Shown here: positions 1 through 12,505 of the stretch, one piece after another | Position numbering within the stretch: the first letter of the stretch is position 1 | Layout of the letters: every line of letters starts with the position of its first letter | NCBI RefSeq assembly: GCF_963422355.1 | Contig: NC_085099.1 | Location: 1,759,212-1,823,211 of the forward strand | DNA: 64,000 nt | Source of the DNA: Corticium candelabrum | Lineage: Eukaryota; Porifera; Homoscleromorpha; Homosclerophorida; Plakinidae | Direction: 5' to 3' | The notes under the pieces: model-generated | What the model saw: the letters and a program-made list of their open reading frames with translations, nothing else | What the model was told of the DNA's origin: nothing | The model's database searches: none | Position numbers and translations under genes: made by a program

Positions 1-1274
1 CCGAGAAACGCCTTGACCTCTTTAACGGTCTTGGGTGTTGGCCAGTCGAGAACTTTTGCCAACTTTGACGGATCAGTCGAAATACCACGCTTTGAAACCT
101 GATGTCCAAGATAATTAACTTGCGTTTTCGCAAAATGGCATTTAATGGGAGAGAGCTTCAAGCCACCTTGTCTGAGACGGTCTAAAACCAGTCGGAGTCG
201 AACGAGATGCTGCTCAAAGGTGCTAGAGAATATGATAATATCATCTAAGTAAATCAGACACGCGTCCCAGGTTAGTCCTCGCAGCACTAGTTCCATGAGG
301 CGTTGGAATGTAGATGGCGCATTACATATATAGACCGAAAGGCATAACTTAAAACTCGTAGTGACCGGAATGAGTAGTGAACGCAGTTTTAAGCTGAGAC
401 TCGGCGTCTAATTCGACTTGCCAATAACCACTGGCGAGATCTAACGTCGAGAAAAACTGCACACCGCCGAGAGCTGCCAATGTATCATCAACTCGTGGTA
501 TAGGGTATGCGTCTTTTACGCTGACATCGTTGAGACGGCAAAAGTCAATGCAAAACCGAAAACTTCCATCCCTTTTGGGTACCAAAAGGACCGGTGACGA
601 TAATTGGGCTAGAACTTGGTTTGATGATATCGTTTTCTAGCATGCTCTGTACTCGGTGTTCAGCTTCCTGACGAAGACTAAATGGTTGTCGATACGGTCG
701 TTGTCGCAGGGGATGATGGTCGCCTGTGGCAATATGATGGCGGGTTACGTCGGTACGTCCAATGTCGTGTAGAGAAAAGGTCGGAATATCGTTCCAACAA
801 ACTTTGAAAAGCTGCCCGTTGGGCTGACGTCAGCTCACTCTGTGACCAGTCAAACTGATTCCAGTCGATAACCTTGCGCGTGGAACAAGATGCTGTCGCA
901 TTCGATACCGAGCAGTCCGTAGTTTGTGAAGGCTGTAGAGTTGTAACGCCACTGAGATCAGCATCGACGCAAACGCGGCCTAACGTCTTCCCACGATACG
1001 GCTCGACGGTGCCGGCCGCGTTCAAAATGTGGACAGATATTTTACCCAAACTAGAACCATTAACTATGGCCGGAGCTGCAAGTAACTCTAACTTTTCTCC
1101 AAGTTTGTGGTCAGGCTCGAACAAGCAGTCGTTACTGTCGCATATTATCTCTCCGTGTTCTCCAATCAAGGCTCCTAGTACAATCACTTCTCGCTGGTCC
1201 GGCGTAAGGGTAATAGGCGACGCGGCAACCCTGTGTTCGAGATGTACTTCTAGTCTGTCCTTGATCGGTATCAA
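1..1274 (-). pseudogene. pol: Broken pol (linker and reverse transcriptase) of Gypsy element
   Basis: The frame at 678-1274 encodes the region between protease and RT (ends in a DLFSTRHWTY segment) and then loses phase near 740. The frame at 349-585 encodes RT fingers/palm, with KRDGSFRFCIDFCRLN and FFSTLDLASGYWQVEL, including the first catalytic Asp. Downstream, near 325-335, a short insertion shifts the frame. The remaining RT, including a YLDDI-type catalytic motif at about 235-250, continues in another frame to the window edge. Several independent lesions make this a pseudogene. Confidence 0.85.
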
Positions 1275-1302
1275 ACAGCCTTGTCAATGTAAACAGTGCT
1301 CA

Positions 1303-1593
1303 CTAAACATCAATTGCATTCTGTGTCAAGAAGTCAACTCCTAGTATCACACCTACAGACACGTTAGCAACAAAAAAACCCCTGTGTTCTGTTTCTAAGC
1401 ATCCAAGCTTCACGGGTAAACGGACCTCTCCCGCTACAGGCAAATGCTCACCATTAGCCATTTCCAGAGTTAAAGACGATGAAGTCAACGACAGGGTGGT
1501 GGCGAAGGACTCGGGTAAACTAGAAACACCTGCTCCTGTATCCACTAAGCAGCGTTCTTGCGGTCCGGCAATTCTAGCCTCTACATACACCAC
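1303..1593 (-). CDS. Retropepsin-like aspartic protease of Gypsy element
   Basis: A 96-aa open frame with the active-site motif LVDTGAGVSSL near residue 16 and the distal ILGVDFL motif near residue 84, both diagnostic of clan AA retroelement proteases. It matures the Gag-Pol polyprotein. It lies between gag and the RT linker in a different frame from each. It ends with a TAG stop directly after the ILGVDFL motif, so fusion to the downstream pol would need a frameshift or readthrough. Because the following pol is broken, this copy is probably not functional. Confidence 0.75.
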   Translation of the reverse strand: MVYVEARIAGPQERCLVDTGAGVSSLPESFATTLSLTSSSLTLEMANGEHLPVAGEVRLPVKLGCLETEHRGFFVANVSVGVILGVDFLTQNAIDV

Positions 1594-1712
1594 GTGACCA
1601 TCAGTTGACGTGTTTGTTCCTACTACTGCACTTGGCGGTTGTCTATCACAATCAACATGGACACCTGAATACTGTGGTCGTGGTGTATTCCATTTGCTAC
1701 GTTTACTATCTG

Positions 1713-2546
1713 CTACAGCCTAAAAAAAGGGCACTGCGATTGGTATTGACCAATCCCCCCACATCTCCAGCACTCTACAGTCCTACGAAGTCCGCTGGCT
1801 AGCCCTTTGCCTTCGTTGCCTCGCTGCCCTCGTCCTCTGGTTGCGCGGTAGTCGCGAGGCTTGTCCCCGGAGACTCCCTGCAAGGCGGCGGTCATTTCCT
1901 TCATCGTCGTGACTAGCTGTTCGTGAAAACGGACTCCTGGAATCGCTGAGGATGACTTCACTGCCCGTTCCTCCGTACCACGTTTGGCTTCCGACCTAGT
2001 GATTGCTTCTAATTGGAGGGCGGCCTTGACTGCATCGTCCAACGACTTTGGCTTTGCATGACGAACGCGTATGCGGAAGTCATCCTCAGTCAGGCCATCG
2101 ATGAATTGATCGCGCGACAGCAGATCTCTTTGTGCAGGCGCCATTTTTGGAAAAGCGAGGGAAGCCAATGTGCGAAGTGGCATGGCGAACTCGAGAAGTC
2201 GCTCGTCGTCCCTCTTGGTTCTTGCCCTGAACTCCGTGCGGTAAAGCTCCGATTGGTCCAGAGGTTCAAAATGAGAGGCTAGAGCCGATTTCAACGAATC
2301 ATACGAAGGTTTCTCCTCAGCGGTAAGTGACCTGTAGAGTTCACGCGGGTAGCCCTTTAGCCGTACAGCAAGATATTGTCGCCGTTGTGTATCGTCCCAC
2401 TCGTTCACCTCCGCGTGTAGCTCAAAGTCGTCTAGCCAATCACACCATCGCAGATCAGGGTCGCCTGTGAAACAATCCGGCAGCACCGCCGGGCGTCGTT
2501 TGGCCCAAACTGTGCTGCTGTTGGCTTGAGATGGAGATGGCTCCAC
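1713..2546 (-). CDS. gag: Gag polyprotein of Gypsy element
   Basis: A 277-aa open frame. Residues about 20-190 form a Gag/capsid-type alpha-helical domain with a pattern typical of retrotransposon gag (CFTGDPDLRWCDWLDDFELH near the start, then LASHFEPLDQSELYRTEFRA). The C-terminal part is basic and Arg/Gly rich and ends in one CCHC-like knuckle, CWRCGGIGQYQSQC. The knuckle histidine is replaced by glutamine (CAA codon), so zinc binding should be weakened or lost. Gag packages element RNA in virus-like particles. The frame itself is open, unlike the downstream pol. Confidence 0.8.
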   Translation of the reverse strand: MEPSPSQANSSTVWAKRRPAVLPDCFTGDPDLRWCDWLDDFELHAEVNEWDDTQRRQYLAVRLKGYPRELYRSLTAEEKPSYDSLKSALASHFEPLDQSELYRTEFRARTKRDDERLLEFAMPLRTLASLAFPKMAPAQRDLLSRDQFIDGLTEDDFRIRVRHAKPKSLDDAVKAALQLEAITRSEAKRGTEERAVKSSSAIPGVRFHEQLVTTMKEMTAALQGVSGDKPRDYRATRGRGQRGNEGKGLASGLRRTVECWRCGGIGQYQSQCPFFRL

Positions 2547-2584
2547 TTCGACGTGCTCGTTGCTCGTCCCACGTCTGTCACCAG

Positions 2585-2689
2585 TGTAATGAGTATAGCG
2601 TTATAGAGTCACTGTTAGATGAAAAGCGTCCACTGCTAGAACGACGACACTACGCATGCCCAACACCCGCTATTACATCATGCACTACA
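2585..2689 (-). repeat. Putative short 5' LTR with adjacent primer-binding site
   Basis: Read on the minus strand this 105-bp stretch begins TGTAGTGCATG and ends CATTACA, the TG...CA ends expected of an LTR. It lies 39 bp upstream of the gag ORF. A TGG-containing stretch that could be a tRNA primer-binding site follows at about 2566-2584. The matching 3' LTR is outside the window, so this is inferred from position and ends only. An LTR this short is unusual but possible. Confidence 0.4.
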
Positions 2690-2784
2690 CTTTGGCAATC
2701 AGCTTTACAGGAGGTGGACCTTTGAATCGAAGCAGTCTAGTAAAACAAAATGTCAAAAAAGAGGCATTGATTAGATAGATAAAC

Positions 2785-2930
2785 ACATAATCAGATAAAA
2801 TAGGCAAACAGACAAACAAACGTAGACCGACACACAAACTGACAAACAGAGAGACAACAAGACAGACAACTAGACAGACAAACATACACATAGAAAGACA
2901 AACAGAGAAGCGGAAAACAAGACAGACAGA
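2785..2930. repeat. Imperfect (GACA)n-type simple repeat
   Basis: Runs of gacagaca/caaacag units interspersed with short spacers. The same class recurs across the window and produces spurious Cys/Leu/Val-rich reading frames. Non-coding. Confidence 0.8.
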
Positions 2931-2963
2931 CCAACAATCCGAGGAATGACGAAGGCGAGAGAG

Positions 2964-3024
2964 AGACTGGCTCGAGTCTACGTGCATGACACTGGCTTGA
3001 GTCTACGTGCATGACACTGGCTTG
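2964..3024. repeat. Short tandem repeat, 25-bp unit, about 2.4 copies
   Basis: The unit containing gagtctacgtgcatgacact repeats with 25-bp spacing at about 2974 and 2999. It lies about 360 bp upstream of the ZYG11-family start codon. The rest of 2690-3383 shows no gene; AT-rich sequence precedes the start codon at 3384. Confidence 0.7.
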
Positions 3025-3383
3025 CCAGTTTCTTACCTTTTCGTCCGCAGGATCTCGTCAGGATAGCGTAAACGAGCCACGTGAACGTACCCATTATGAT
3101 AACGGTCATCCAATTCTCAGCTAAGTCTGCTGAGCTGAAAAGCAAGTCCATTATTACTTCCGGGCATACGGGATTTGATTTATTTATACGGGATAAAAAT
3201 GGAAAAGTTGTTGATCACGTGACCTAACACATCAATTTAGAAATTCTAAATTTAGTCACTTGTCCTAACATTTGAATAAAACTTTAACTTAACAATTATA
3301 AAGCATTGAAATAGACTTACTGTTGGGCAATAAACTGACCGGCTAACTTAATTAACTTATAGGATATATACGGGACATTCGCA

Positions 3384-4532
3384 ATGGGCTTGGCGCCTGA
3401 GAGTCTCTACTCTCTTAGTCTGAAGAGATTTGGAGGACTTCTCTACTACGATGCAGCTTGGGACAGCAGTTTTGGGCTTCCGTGCACGGCAGCGCGCAAC
3501 TTTCGCGGTTTCGTTCTCACCGAGCGCGTCTGCAATGCTCTCATAGCTTATTTCTCAGCCAGAGGTATCGCTCACAGAGAGCTGCTTGCATTGTTTAGTG
3601 ATCCACACGTCTGCAGGGTCACACAAGCCAACTTGAGAGTTACCCAAGGTGGGCGTGGCACTTCCTGTTTAATAAACCCAAACAATCAAATTAATTCGTT
3701 GATTTTTTAGGTTCTGGGGATCGTGTGCGTGATTTGGTGGTAGGATTGTCGTGTGACTTCACAGACTCGGCTGTCGAGATCCTCAACAAGCACAGCCTAA
3801 CCGACATCGATTTGAGCTATCGTGATCACGCCCCCTCATGGTCGTTGAGTTCAATGTCTAAGTGTAGCTCTCGGTCTCTAAAAAAGTTGTCGATGATCGG
3901 CTGTGACAAATATAATGATTTCGAAGCGATCAGAGAGTTTGAAAATATTCGCATGTTGAATCTCTCTCAGTGTCGCATCGACGATCGACAACTGCAGTGT
4001 GTCGGGGAACGTTTGAAACACGTGACGGAACTCGACCTGTCGTTCTGTCGTGGCCTCGTGTCGTATCACGGACTGGCCATGTTGTCGAGTCTTGCATCGT
4101 TGACTCTCTACGGATGTACCTACAATCGAGATTTAATGCAAATTCTATTGAAATTGGCCGGACTTCGTCACTTGGATATCTCGAGTGTTCCCCTCGGCGA
4201 CCTGGGTTTTGTCATACCTCTGGGACTGATTGGAGGTCAGGAGGTTGTGAGCAATTATGTTGGACAGATTGTTGGACACTTGCCGAGCTTGGAGTCGTTT
4301 GATATTTCTGGATGCAAACTGAACAACGACACGGTGGTGTGTTTGGAGAAACGAGCGGACAAGTTTCAGTTTCTTGGACTTTGTTGTGTTGGTGGCGTGC
4401 CGTCGTGGGAATGGCCAGGAAAAGTAGCAAACGAGGTTGGATAAAAATTGTGTGACTATTTGTATGTTTGTTTGTGACTGAAGGATTGGGTTATGTACAT
4501 GGACAGACAGGCAGAGTAGTATGTGACTGAAT

Positions 4533-4587
<55 letters not shown>

Positions 4588-4609
4588 ACACACGCACATG
4601 CACATACAC

Positions 4610-4686
<77 letters not shown>

Positions 4687-7600
4687 CGCATGCACACACA
4701 AACAAACACACTCACACTCTCTATGCTGTCAGGTTGCCAGTGAGCTGCAAGTTGATCAGATCATCATTGCACTGCATCGTTACATATCAAGATATCAATA
4801 TGGTCAGTATCTTCTTCACAAACTCTACTCAAATCTGACTGGGACAGAAGTCAATGGACGCCTTGTAAAACCAGCATTAAATGTAAGTACCACATAGACA
4901 CGTATACACGACACTATTGTATCACATGGCATTACCATTGAATTCCAGAAAGTATGTATGGTTATGTATTTTGACCATTTGAGAGTCTGGAGTTCAAGCG
5001 TAATGCAGGATTTGTTGATGTAGACATGAGTGTTGTGGTTTTTGGTGTATGACAGGCTGCTGTGAAGGTTGTTGAAGCGAACAGAAAACGCAAACCCTTG
5101 GTTATCAGTGGAACGTAGGTGGAATTCGTGTGTGTGTGTGTGTGTGTGTGTGTGTCACTGTACGTGTTGGTGATGTTCTGGGTTACATTCAGAGCTGCAA
5201 TTTACCAGCTGGTAAGACACAAGGCATATAAAGATCAGGATACATCTACTATGCAGTGAGGAAATGCTTGATGTGGTTGTTTGTTTGTGCGTTAATGTAG
5301 CTTGTTTAGTGATTTGACAAAGCTGCTGCTAAGGATCATAGAGGATGATGATGACAGTAATCAAGCAAAGGTGTGATGGGATGTGCAGCATGAATGCACG
5401 GACAGACAGACAGACAGACAGACAGATAGGCATACATACTTACATACATTTTTTTTGCTATTATTAAAAGTTGGTACAACTTCTAAATCAATCTAAATTC
5501 TTTACACTAAAGCTAGGTTTACAAAAGGTCCCAAAGGCTTTCAATAAGATATGTCCGACTTTCTTGCACAAACAGTTTGTATATGTCGACGTAGATGCCA
5601 CTTAAAACTGTTCATAATTCCAACGGGAGGAAGAGTTTTTCTTTTTGTCCAATAGGTGGTCATGAGAATGACAAAGAAAGTTCTTAGGTTTCCAGTTTCA
5701 TTCATCAGCTCCAATGGGTGGAGGGCCGTAGGTGGATTTAAGGATACCCTACTCAATAAGAGACAAGCTTGCCGTAAGAGTCCTTTCCATATCGGGCAAG
5801 TATTGAATACATGTTCAATGGTGTCGTCTGGCTGGTGGCACGCTGGACACTGACGTGTTGTGGCAAGTTTAGCCGTATAAAGCACTGAGTTAGTTGGCAG
5901 AACCCGGTGCAGAAATTTCCATGCTATGTCACATTGTAAAGGCGTCATGTTTTGAGGAAAATCCCATAGTGAGAGCCATTGTTTGTCCGTAATTGGTCCG
6001 TATGAGGCCTCCCATTTTTTCTGGCACGGTGGACGGTCTATGTGTTTAGATAAGAGACATCGGTACAGTAAACGTGTATTCGCATCTGACAGTAGCAGTG
6101 GTTTATCGGCTGTGCTAAAGAAACACAGACGTGCCTGCCAATGTGGCATTCTATGTTCGGAAGAGGGCTCTTGATGGGGGAGGCTAGTCCAAGATTGCGG
6201 AATGGCATGTAAAACTTGAGGGTAAAATTTTGCCGCGACCGTTCTGGCATCTGGAAGTTGTTTGGTCCATATATCTTTAACGTTGAAGAAGCGACATCTA
6301 GCTAGTGAAGGCTGAAGTATGGGGCGATTGGACTGGTCTTTTATAAGGTGGTTTCCCCACAGAGGTTCTTCGGCAGCATCTTCATAATACTTGGGAGGGG
6401 TAAGATCCCGTCCTCCGTCAAGTTTTCTCCAGGACATGTAAAGTTGGCGATAAAAGGATGAAAGCTTGGTGTAGTTTCGATGGTCGGGCATCCAGCCTGA
6501 GGCGGCAAAAACTGCATGGCCCATGTTGTATTGTCCATTGAGATGAGATAGTTGCTGTCGAGCGAGTTCTTTCCAAGCTGCTTGATTCTTTTTATCAAAC
6601 AAGCGTCGGATCGTTTGGAGGCGTATTGCCATTAGTCTAGAAAGGAGATGAGGCATGCCTAGTCCTCCATCTCTACTTCATGAAATACACACCGATCTTT
6701 TTATTAGTGGTGGCGTTTTAATCCAAAGAAAATCCCAGATAATGTCTTGGAATTGCTGTAACATTTGATGAGGCATAGTATGTGTGTGCCGTGTAGTATA
6801 TTTTGCTTAAAGCGTATGTTGACAGGACGTGTGCTTGCCCTAGGTATGACAGATCTTGACTTTTCCAAATGTCCAATGTCTTTTTCAGTTTCTCTAAGAC
6901 CATTGACCAGTTTTCTTTCATAGATTCATAATACGAAGGACTGAACGTTAGGCCAAGAATCTTGATCGCTGTGGTAGTCCATTTTATTTGCAATGGGTTT
7001 TCTTGACGTTTCCACTTTCCAAACCATAAACCAACTGACTTTTCTCGGTTGAGGTGTGCTCCACTGGCAGAGTTATAAACCGTTAGTTCATCATTTAAGG
7101 CCTGAAAGCTTGTCTCTGTTGTTAGAAAAACAGTCATGTCATCTGCATAACTGGATACTTTAATACTATCTCTGAGAGGGTCATCAACAGTTGGCACTCC
7201 TTGTATGATAGGATTTTGTCTTATTGCTGATGCTAAAGGCTCGAAACTGAGAACATATAAAAGAGGTGACAGTGGACATCCTTGTCTGACGCCGCAGTGT
7301 ATGTCTATTCTTGATGACAGATATCCATTGACTATGACGTGACTGCCGATGTTAGAATACACTATTTTTACCCATTTTTGGAAAGAGGGACCAAACCCAA
7401 AAGCACCGAGTACTCTAGACAGATGTGTCCAGTTAACCTTGTCGAAAGCTTTTGTTTGATCTAGAGAGATGACAGCCAAATCTTTCTCTGTACCAGAGCA
7501 CCAGTGAAGTACGTCTCGGATTGTTGCGCAATTGTCTTGTATGGCTCGAAGGGGAATACTGCAACTCTGGTCTGGGTGGATGATTGATCCGATTACTTTC

Positions 7601-10600
7601 TTTAGACGATTTGTTAGAGCTTTTGTGATTATTTTGTAGTCGGTATTCAGAAGGCTGATGGGACGCCAGTTTTTGAGATCGTTTCAATTTCCTTTCTTAT
7701 ATATGATACGGATGATTCTGGTTCTCTGGCTATACGAAAGAGAGGTCTTTTTTCGACTGCGTTAACCATTTGCACAAAATCGTCTCTAAGCAGTGACCAG
7801 AAAGCTCTATAAAATTCTGTTGTAAGACCATCCATGCCAGGAGACTTGCCTGCGTGTAGTGTTTTGAGAGACTCTGTACACTCTTCCAGTGTTAACGGAC
7901 CTTCACACGAAAAACTGTCTGTGCATGTTAATTGTTTGTTGAGATGAGACAGAGCTTGCACACTAGTTTCGTCGTCGATTGGTTGCTCTCGGTAGAGGTT
8001 GCTATAAAATGTTTGAGTAAGATGAAGACAGGCATTTGTGTCTGTGGCTCTCTTGCCTTGATAGTTTAGTTCAGTGATACAGTCTCGAGTTCCCTTGATG
8101 TTTTCTTTTGCGGTGAAAAACTTACCCGAAGTTTCTCCACTCTCTATCCATTGTGCTCGGCAGTGAACTTGTTTACCTTGAATATATTTTTGCTCATATT
8201 CTTGTAAGCGTTTCCGAAAGAATTCTGCTCTTGAGACTGCTGTGATTTGGCCGTTTTGAATTGCGTACTGTGCTTTTTGTAGTGATTGTTCAAGTATAGT
8301 TCTAGTTTTATTTCGTTTTCTTTGGTGTTGTATTCCATAACGTATTGACAGAGATTTGATATGAGCCTTTCCGGTGTCCCACCATTCGAGGAGTGACAAA
8401 AACCGTGGTTTCTGATATTGCCAGTGTAGCCAAAAGGCGGTGACTTTCCGTCGGTAACAAGCCTCAGACAAAAGACTTTTGTTAAGTTTCCAATATCCCC
8501 GTCCTCTAGTACATGTTGACGAAGCTAGAAGTTTGAGAAGTACACACGAGTGGTCACTGAACGCTGTGGGAAGAACAGAAATCTCATGTACTTTGTTTTC
8601 CAACACACATGAGGTTAGGAACATATCTAGTCGGCAGGCTACTGGTGGATTTGATTGACTCCACGTGTAACCCGGAACATCTGGATGGCATTGTCGGTAT
8701 ATATCAGTCAAGTTGAGGGTTGAGAGGAGCGTGTGAAGTGCAGCAGTGTCGCTGCTCCTGGGTCCTAGTTTTGCTTGGGACAGTTTGTCCATACTGGGGT
8801 TAAGGACGCAATTGAAATCACCACAGACAACCAGTCTTGGTGAATTCTGCAGCTGTGAAGTCACGATCTGATAGAAATCTTTGCGATCAGCTGAGGACGT
8901 TGGTGCGTAAAGGTTGACGAGGTCGAACGTGAGGGAAGGGTAGTTTACTTTCATAGATAAATAACGTCCGTTGGAGTCTTGTAGGACCTTCTTGCATTGT
9001 AGTTGAGGCATATTTTTCACAGTGATAGATACTCCTTTGGAATGATTTGTACCATAAGCATGAAAAATGGAATTTTAGGAAACTGTAATTGCGAAGTTGA
9101 ATTTTCAGCTGTTGCATATGTTTCTTGTAAACACAAAATATCGATATTCTTTCTGATCATCCAGTCTGCAATTTGTTGTCGTTTCATCCTGTTAGTCATT
9201 CCTTGAACATTGAGAGTGGCAATTTGTAGAGTCATTAGAGCGAGAGAGGGAAAGAGAAAAAAAAACACAAAACATTTCCAGTGAGTCTAGACTGGAGCTG
9301 GCAACGTCCCACATGCGTCCTGGTTTTCCACATGTGGGTGTTCAGTAGCTGATTTCTCTCGTGCTTTCTTCTTCTTCTTCTTTCTTTGTTTTAGCTGTGT
9401 ATTCGTGTCAGGTGTTGGTGAGAGTGTTTCTTTTTCACTCCTTCCTCTTTTGCGTGTTCTTTTATCGTTTGCATCACTCTGAGAGCCCTCTTTCATGTCA
9501 CTTTCACTTGCCTTTCCTTGATTTGATTCTGCTTCACACCAGCTTGTTGTCTTATTTGTCTCCCATTCACTGAGTTGGATGTCATCCTTGTCATCTGATA
9601 AGGTACCCTCATAACCACAAGGTAGTGGTGGTGTAGTCTCTTTCACAGATGTGTCAGACTGTTCTGGTCTGTTCTGTTCTGTAGCTCTTGTGCTAGCTGT
9701 ACTATAGTTTTTACAGTTTCTATACACATGATCCGTACCATTGCAATGATAACAGCGTCGGAAGGATGACGGTTTTGGACAGTCTTTCACGTGGTGATCA
9801 GCTTCGTCACATCGATAACACCGTGTTGGTTCACCTGCATATCTGACATAAACTCTGATTAGGTAATGGCCAACTTGCAATGAGATAGGAAAGGTTCCCT
9901 TGGGGTTAACAACAGTGAATACTCGAACTCCTGTTTCAATCGTGGGGGCGAAAGAGTAGCATCTACAGTGCACACGTGACACATGGCCATGTTTTGACAA
10001 TACACTTTTAATTGTTGCATCTGGCATCTCGTATGGCATCTTAATGTCACCAGTGCAGGTGGTGGTCCTGCAGGGTGTGCATGCTGTAGTCGTGAACCTG
10101 ACAGCTCTACGCATTCATAATGTCGTTCCTTGATGTCAAAGCCAGCTCTCAAAACAGTGTCTTTTGCGGTTTGATTCCCAAAGGAGATTTGCCAAACGCC
10201 ATGACGGAGAGTCTGAGTCACGCATTTGATGTTTTCTTCATCTACTACAGTCTGGAGTGCCATTATCACATCACGAGTTGAGATATCCTCCTCAGTTTGC
10301 AGACAGACCGTTAGAGGTCGTGCTAGATACCCTTCCATCTTGAGAAAAGCAAGCTCGAAAACACCAGATTAGTCCAAGCTGTACTCAAGACGTCCAAATA
10401 TCAAAGTTGGTATCTACAAACGTTGTGAACGGGTGGTAGCCGTTGTAGCAAACCCAGAAAGCGAAAAGAAAGCGAAAAATTGCGGAGCGTTACCACAACG
10501 TGGTAAACGCACAGCCTCACAATACATACATACATACATACATACATAAGGCAAACAGAGACAGACAGATAGCCAACAGACAGACAGACAGACAACAGAC

Positions 10601-10848
10601 AGACAAACAGAAACACATACAGACAGACAGGTAGACTAACACACAGACACAGAGATAGACAGCCAGATAGACTGGCAAACAAAAGACATATGCATTAAGA
10701 AATGGACTTAGACAGCTTGACAAACCAACTGTTTGTAAATCTGAATACGTTGTATTTAAAGTCTTCATGTTTATAGCAAATTGTACGAAACTGTCTGCTT
10801 ATTCTGCTGCAGTACAGCATAGAATCATATATAATGGTACATACACTC

Positions 10849-10925
<77 letters not shown>

Positions 10926-11839
10926 ACGCACACATTGATGCTCACCAACAAGCAAACAAATCTATTGTATTGCTAGAATCCATTCCGAGGTCACATCATT
11001 CAAGTTGCTCTTGCATACATTGAGAATAGCTTCAATGACGACCTGACCCACATAGCTACGTGTGTCATTTACAGCTTCGGCTGTTCAACAACAACCGAAC
11101 AGAAAAGTCAACTGAGAGAACTCGGAGCTCTAAAGACACTCATTGCTTTGGTCACAAGAAAAGCTCAAGCAAATGAGGTGACATGTTGTGTGTGTGTTGG
11201 TGTATTGGTTGATTGGAGTAGTGATGAGTTTGTGTAGTTTGATGCGGTTGTCGAGACTGCGTCTGGCTTTCTGTGGAATATTACTGACGAGAGTCCACCG
11301 AATTGTGAAGAGTTCATCAACTGTTGTGGAATGGAGCTGTTTATGTCAATCTATAAGGTAGATTGGGTAGTAGACAGATAGATAGACAGCTGGACAGACA
11401 GACACATTGCTTGATAAAGACAGAGAGACAGACAGATAAACATAAACAAACAGACAAACAGATAAACATACACCAACAGACAGACAGACAAACATAAACA
11501 AACAGGCAGACACACAGACACACAGATAAACATACACAAACAGACCGACAGACAAACATAAACAAACAGACAGACAGACAGATAAACATACTGATACACA
11601 AACAGACGGACCAACAGACAGACAGATAAACATCCTGATACACAAACAGACGGACAGACAGATAAACATACACAAACAGATAGACAGACAGACAGACAGA
11701 TAAACATCCTGATACACAAACAGACGGACAGACAGACAGACAGATAAACATACACAAACAGATGGACAGACAGGCAGACAGACAGATAAACATACTGATA
11801 CACAAACAGACGGACCGACAGACAGACAGATAAACACAC

Positions 11840-11878
<39 letters not shown>

Positions 11879-12293
11879 CATGAATGCAAAGAGTTTAACA
11901 ACATACATATTACAGGATGATCACAATGCTCAACCAGTCATCAGAAATCTTCTTGGATTATTGGTATGACAGCAACCGATGCACTCCCCGCTCAATTGCT
12001 TCTTATTCTGCATTTTTATTGCAGGGAAATGTAGCTGAAGTTCCATCATTACGACATCACTTCATGAATGATGATGTCATCATGGCTTTAGTGTAATGAT
12101 GTTGAAGTCGTTAAATGACGCGTTTCAGTGTTAATTAAAGAGACTTGTGAATGTGTAGGAAGCTACTGGACGAGATTCAGGAGGAAGATATTGAGATCAG
12201 TTACAACACGTGTGGTATCTTGTCACACATTGGGACGGACGGCCCTGAAGCATGGAAAGTGCCGACGCCACAACAAGTGGTGTTCACAGCAAT

Positions 12294-12338
<45 letters not shown>

Positions 12339-12454
12339 ATGTGCACACACACAGACAGATACAGACACATTCATTCATTGTCCGCTACTCGTGTACGAGT
12401 TCACAACTTCTCTCCTGATTAGAATTCAACCATTGCTTGTGTGCTTGTTCATGT

Positions 12455-12505
<51 letters not shown>

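Larger units (their letters stand above)
1..2689 (-). mobile_element. Ty3/Gypsy LTR retrotransposon, 5' half, degenerate
   Basis: On the minus strand the order is 5' LTR, gag with a zinc-knuckle-like motif, aspartic protease, linker and reverse transcriptase, which is the Ty3/Gypsy order. The element runs off the left window edge inside RT, so RNase H and integrase are not seen. The pol part is broken: the reading frame shifts near 740, near 590 and near 325-335, where a short TA-type insertion interrupts the RT. It is therefore a dead copy. No host gene is seen inside it. The family assignment rests on the protein order and on the RT and protease motifs; the clade within Gypsy is not determined. 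Confidence 0.85.
5450..10522 (-). mobile_element. L1/Tx1-like non-LTR retrotransposon (LINE), near full length, in intron 6 of ZYG11-family gene
   Basis: The minus strand carries ORF1 with two CCHC knuckles, then ORF2 with endonuclease, reverse transcriptase and a C-terminal Cys/His motif. The 3' end (left) is an A-rich tail near 5450-5460. Both ends sit in a CATA/TACA tetranucleotide repeat (5431-5447 and 10521-10550), so the target was a simple repeat and the duplication length cannot be read exactly. It lies antisense to the host gene. ORF2 has several frameshifts and a stop, so it is inactive, but it is well enough preserved to be a fairly recent insertion. Confidence 0.88.

Noticed and set aside
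5163..5255. Shorter ZYG11 exon 5 ending at 5211 with a gtaaga donor
   Set aside because: It leads to an in-frame stop in exon 6; ending at 5255 keeps phase and gives the conserved LFSDLTKLLLRI continuation.
11341..11908. Three overlapping open frames of about 180 codons on the minus strand
   Set aside because: Repeat artefact of the GACA array in intron 8 of the ZYG11-family gene.
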